Positions 5,024-5,978 of a stretch of 5,978 bases of DNA are shown one piece after another. The stretch is from contig JAIVJE010000066.1 in assembly GCA_020200195.1 (NCBI GenBank), forward strand, positions 1 through 5,978. Direction: 5' to 3'. Position 1 is the first letter of the stretch; each line of letters opens with the position of its first letter. A model generated the notes under the pieces. The model saw nothing but the letters and a program-made list of their open reading frames with translations. It did no database searches and was not told where the DNA came from. The DNA is from Acidobacteriota bacterium (GTDB taxonomy: Bacteria > Acidobacteriota > Vicinamibacteria > Vicinamibacterales > 2-12-FULL-66-21). A program made the translations under genes and the position numbers.

Positions 5024-5978
5024 ATGTCACTGCTCATCACCAACGGACGCATTGTCACGGCAACAGACGACTATGTCGCAGACGTGTACTGCGAGAACGG
5101 GATCGTCAGCGCCATAGGTCAGGATCTCCCCGCGCACCGTTACACCGCGGAGCGGACGATCGACGCGACCAACCAGTACGTCATCCCCGGCGGGATCGAC
5201 GTGCACACCCATCTCAACATGCCGTTCGGCGGCACGACTTCGGCAGACGACTTCGAGTCCGGCACGATTGCCGCGGCCTTCGGCGGGACCACGAGCCTCA
5301 TCGACTTCGCGATCCAGTACCGCGGCCAGACGATGCGCCATGCGCTGGACGACTGGCGCGGCCGCGCTGACGGCAAGGCGGTCATCGACTACGGCTTCCA
5401 CATGATCGTCACCGAGCTCGAAGACGCCGGGCTTGGCGAGATGGATCGGCTCGTCCGCGACGAAGGCATCACGAGCTTCAAGCTGTTCATGGCCTACCCC
5501 GGCGTCTTCATGGTGGACGACGCGACGATCTTCCGGGCGTTGCGCCGGACGGGGGAGAACGGCGGTCTGGTGTGCATGCACGCGGAGAACGGCGGCGTCA
5601 TCGACGAGCTCGTCAAGGAAGCGCTCCGGAAGGGCGAGACCGCCCCGAAGTATCACGCGCTGACGCGGCCGCCGCGCGCGGAAGGTGAAGCCACCGGCCG
5701 GGCGATCGCGCTCGCCGAGATGGCGCGCGTCCCCATCTACATCGTCCATTTGTCTGCCGCCGACGCGCTCGACAAGGTCAAGCAGGCCCGCGACATGGGC
5801 CTGCCCGCCTACGCCGAGACGTGCCCGCAGTACCTGTTTCTCTCCTACGACAACTACGAGGAGCCCGGCTTCGAGGGCGCCAAGTACGTGATGTCGCCGC
5901 CGCTCCGTGAGAAGTGGCACCAGGACGTGCTGTGGAAGGGCCTGGCGAAGAACGATCTGCAGGTCATCTCGACCGACC
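5024..5978 (+). CDS. hydA: Dihydropyrimidinase (D-hydantoinase family), 3' end outside window
   Basis: The first 318 residues of a zinc amidohydrolase that opens dihydrouracil/dihydrothymine to N-carbamoyl-beta-amino acids, the step before beta-ureidopropionase. The frame starts MSLLITNGRIVTA, as the family does, and stays open to the right edge, so it has no stop here. All six metal-site residues are visible: H61 and H63 in GGIDVHTHLNMPFGG, the carbamylated K153 in FKLFMAY, H186 in MHAENGG, H242 in YIVHLSAADAL, and D318 in ISTD, which is the last complete codon of the window. Y158 and the SPPLR motif (291-295) match substrate-contacting positions. The family is about 460-480 residues, so some 145-160 residues are missing. 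No clear Shine-Dalgarno precedes ATG 5024; expression probably relies on the upstream gene 35 bp away. Hydantoinase activity cannot be separated from dihydropyrimidinase by sequence alone, but the neighbours favour dihydropyrimidinase. Confidence 0.95.
   Translation, partial: MSLLITNGRIVTATDDYVADVYCENGIVSAIGQDLPAHRYTAERTIDATNQYVIPGGIDVHTHLNMPFGGTTSADDFESGTIAAAFGGTTSLIDFAIQYRGQTMRHALDDWRGRADGKAVIDYGFHMIVTELEDAGLGEMDRLVRDEGITSFKLFMAYPGVFMVDDATIFRALRRTGENGGLVCMHAENGGVIDELVKEALRKGETAPKYHALTRPPRAEGEATGRAIALAEMARVPIYIVHLSAADALDKVKQARDMGLPAYAETCPQYLFLSYDNYEEPGFEGAKYVMSPPLREKWHQDVLWKGLAKNDLQVISTD

Noticed and set aside
5027..5920. Long minus-strand open frame (297 codons) opposite the dihydropyrimidinase
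   Set aside because: The + strand reads a dihydropyrimidinase with all six metal ligands. The minus frame is an antisense shadow, made prominent only because the true gene has no stop inside the window.

Overview
The window is GC-rich, gene-dense bacterial chromosomal DNA with very short intergenic gaps. It holds seven protein genes: one cut by the left edge, one cut by the right edge and five complete. I see no rRNA, tRNA, CRISPR array, insertion sequence or phage gene. GC-rich codon use and the gene mix suggest a soil- or sediment-type bacterium. An Acidobacteriota-like (Vicinamibacteria-type) origin is my guess from general familiarity, not something the sequence proves.

Left part (1-2149). 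The C-terminal part of the translational GTPase TypA/BipA (1-1002, +) converges on a small prolyl-tRNA editing deacylase of the ProXp-ala/PrdX family (1050-1541, -). The 50 or so bases where they meet are made almost entirely of a four-copy imperfect 14-bp tandem repeat that includes both stop codons. Divergent from the deacylase is a stand-alone HD-domain hydrolase of the RelA/SpoT-MESH1 type (1577-2149, +) with all metal-site residues kept. These three genes fit a translation and stringent-response theme.

Middle (2150-2813). A 106-bp gap holds an extended -10 promoter and a 10-bp direct repeat. It leads into a small class I SAM methyltransferase that carries an apparent N-terminal signal peptide, which is odd for a SAM-dependent enzyme.

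Right part (2823-5978). This is a reductive pyrimidine catabolism locus. A PreA-type dihydropyrimidine dehydrogenase subunit (-) is divergent from a beta-ureidopropionase and a dihydropyrimidinase (+). Together they cover the three steps uracil/thymine -> dihydropyrimidine -> N-carbamoyl-beta-amino acid -> beta-alanine or beta-aminoisobutyrate + CO2 + NH3. The 180-bp divergent region has a consensus -10 (TATAAT) facing preA and a TTGACA-N18-TATGTT promoter facing the other two genes, with an inverted repeat between them. The dihydropyrimidinase is an open frame running off the right edge. Its last complete codon is the metal-binding Asp. The PreA protein lacks the C-terminal ferredoxin-like domain that E. 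coli PreA has, so its electron supply must come from a partner outside the window. I found no clearly novel multi-gene system; the most unusual points are this Fe-S-less PreA, the exported-looking methyltransferase and the repeat at the typA/deacylase junction.
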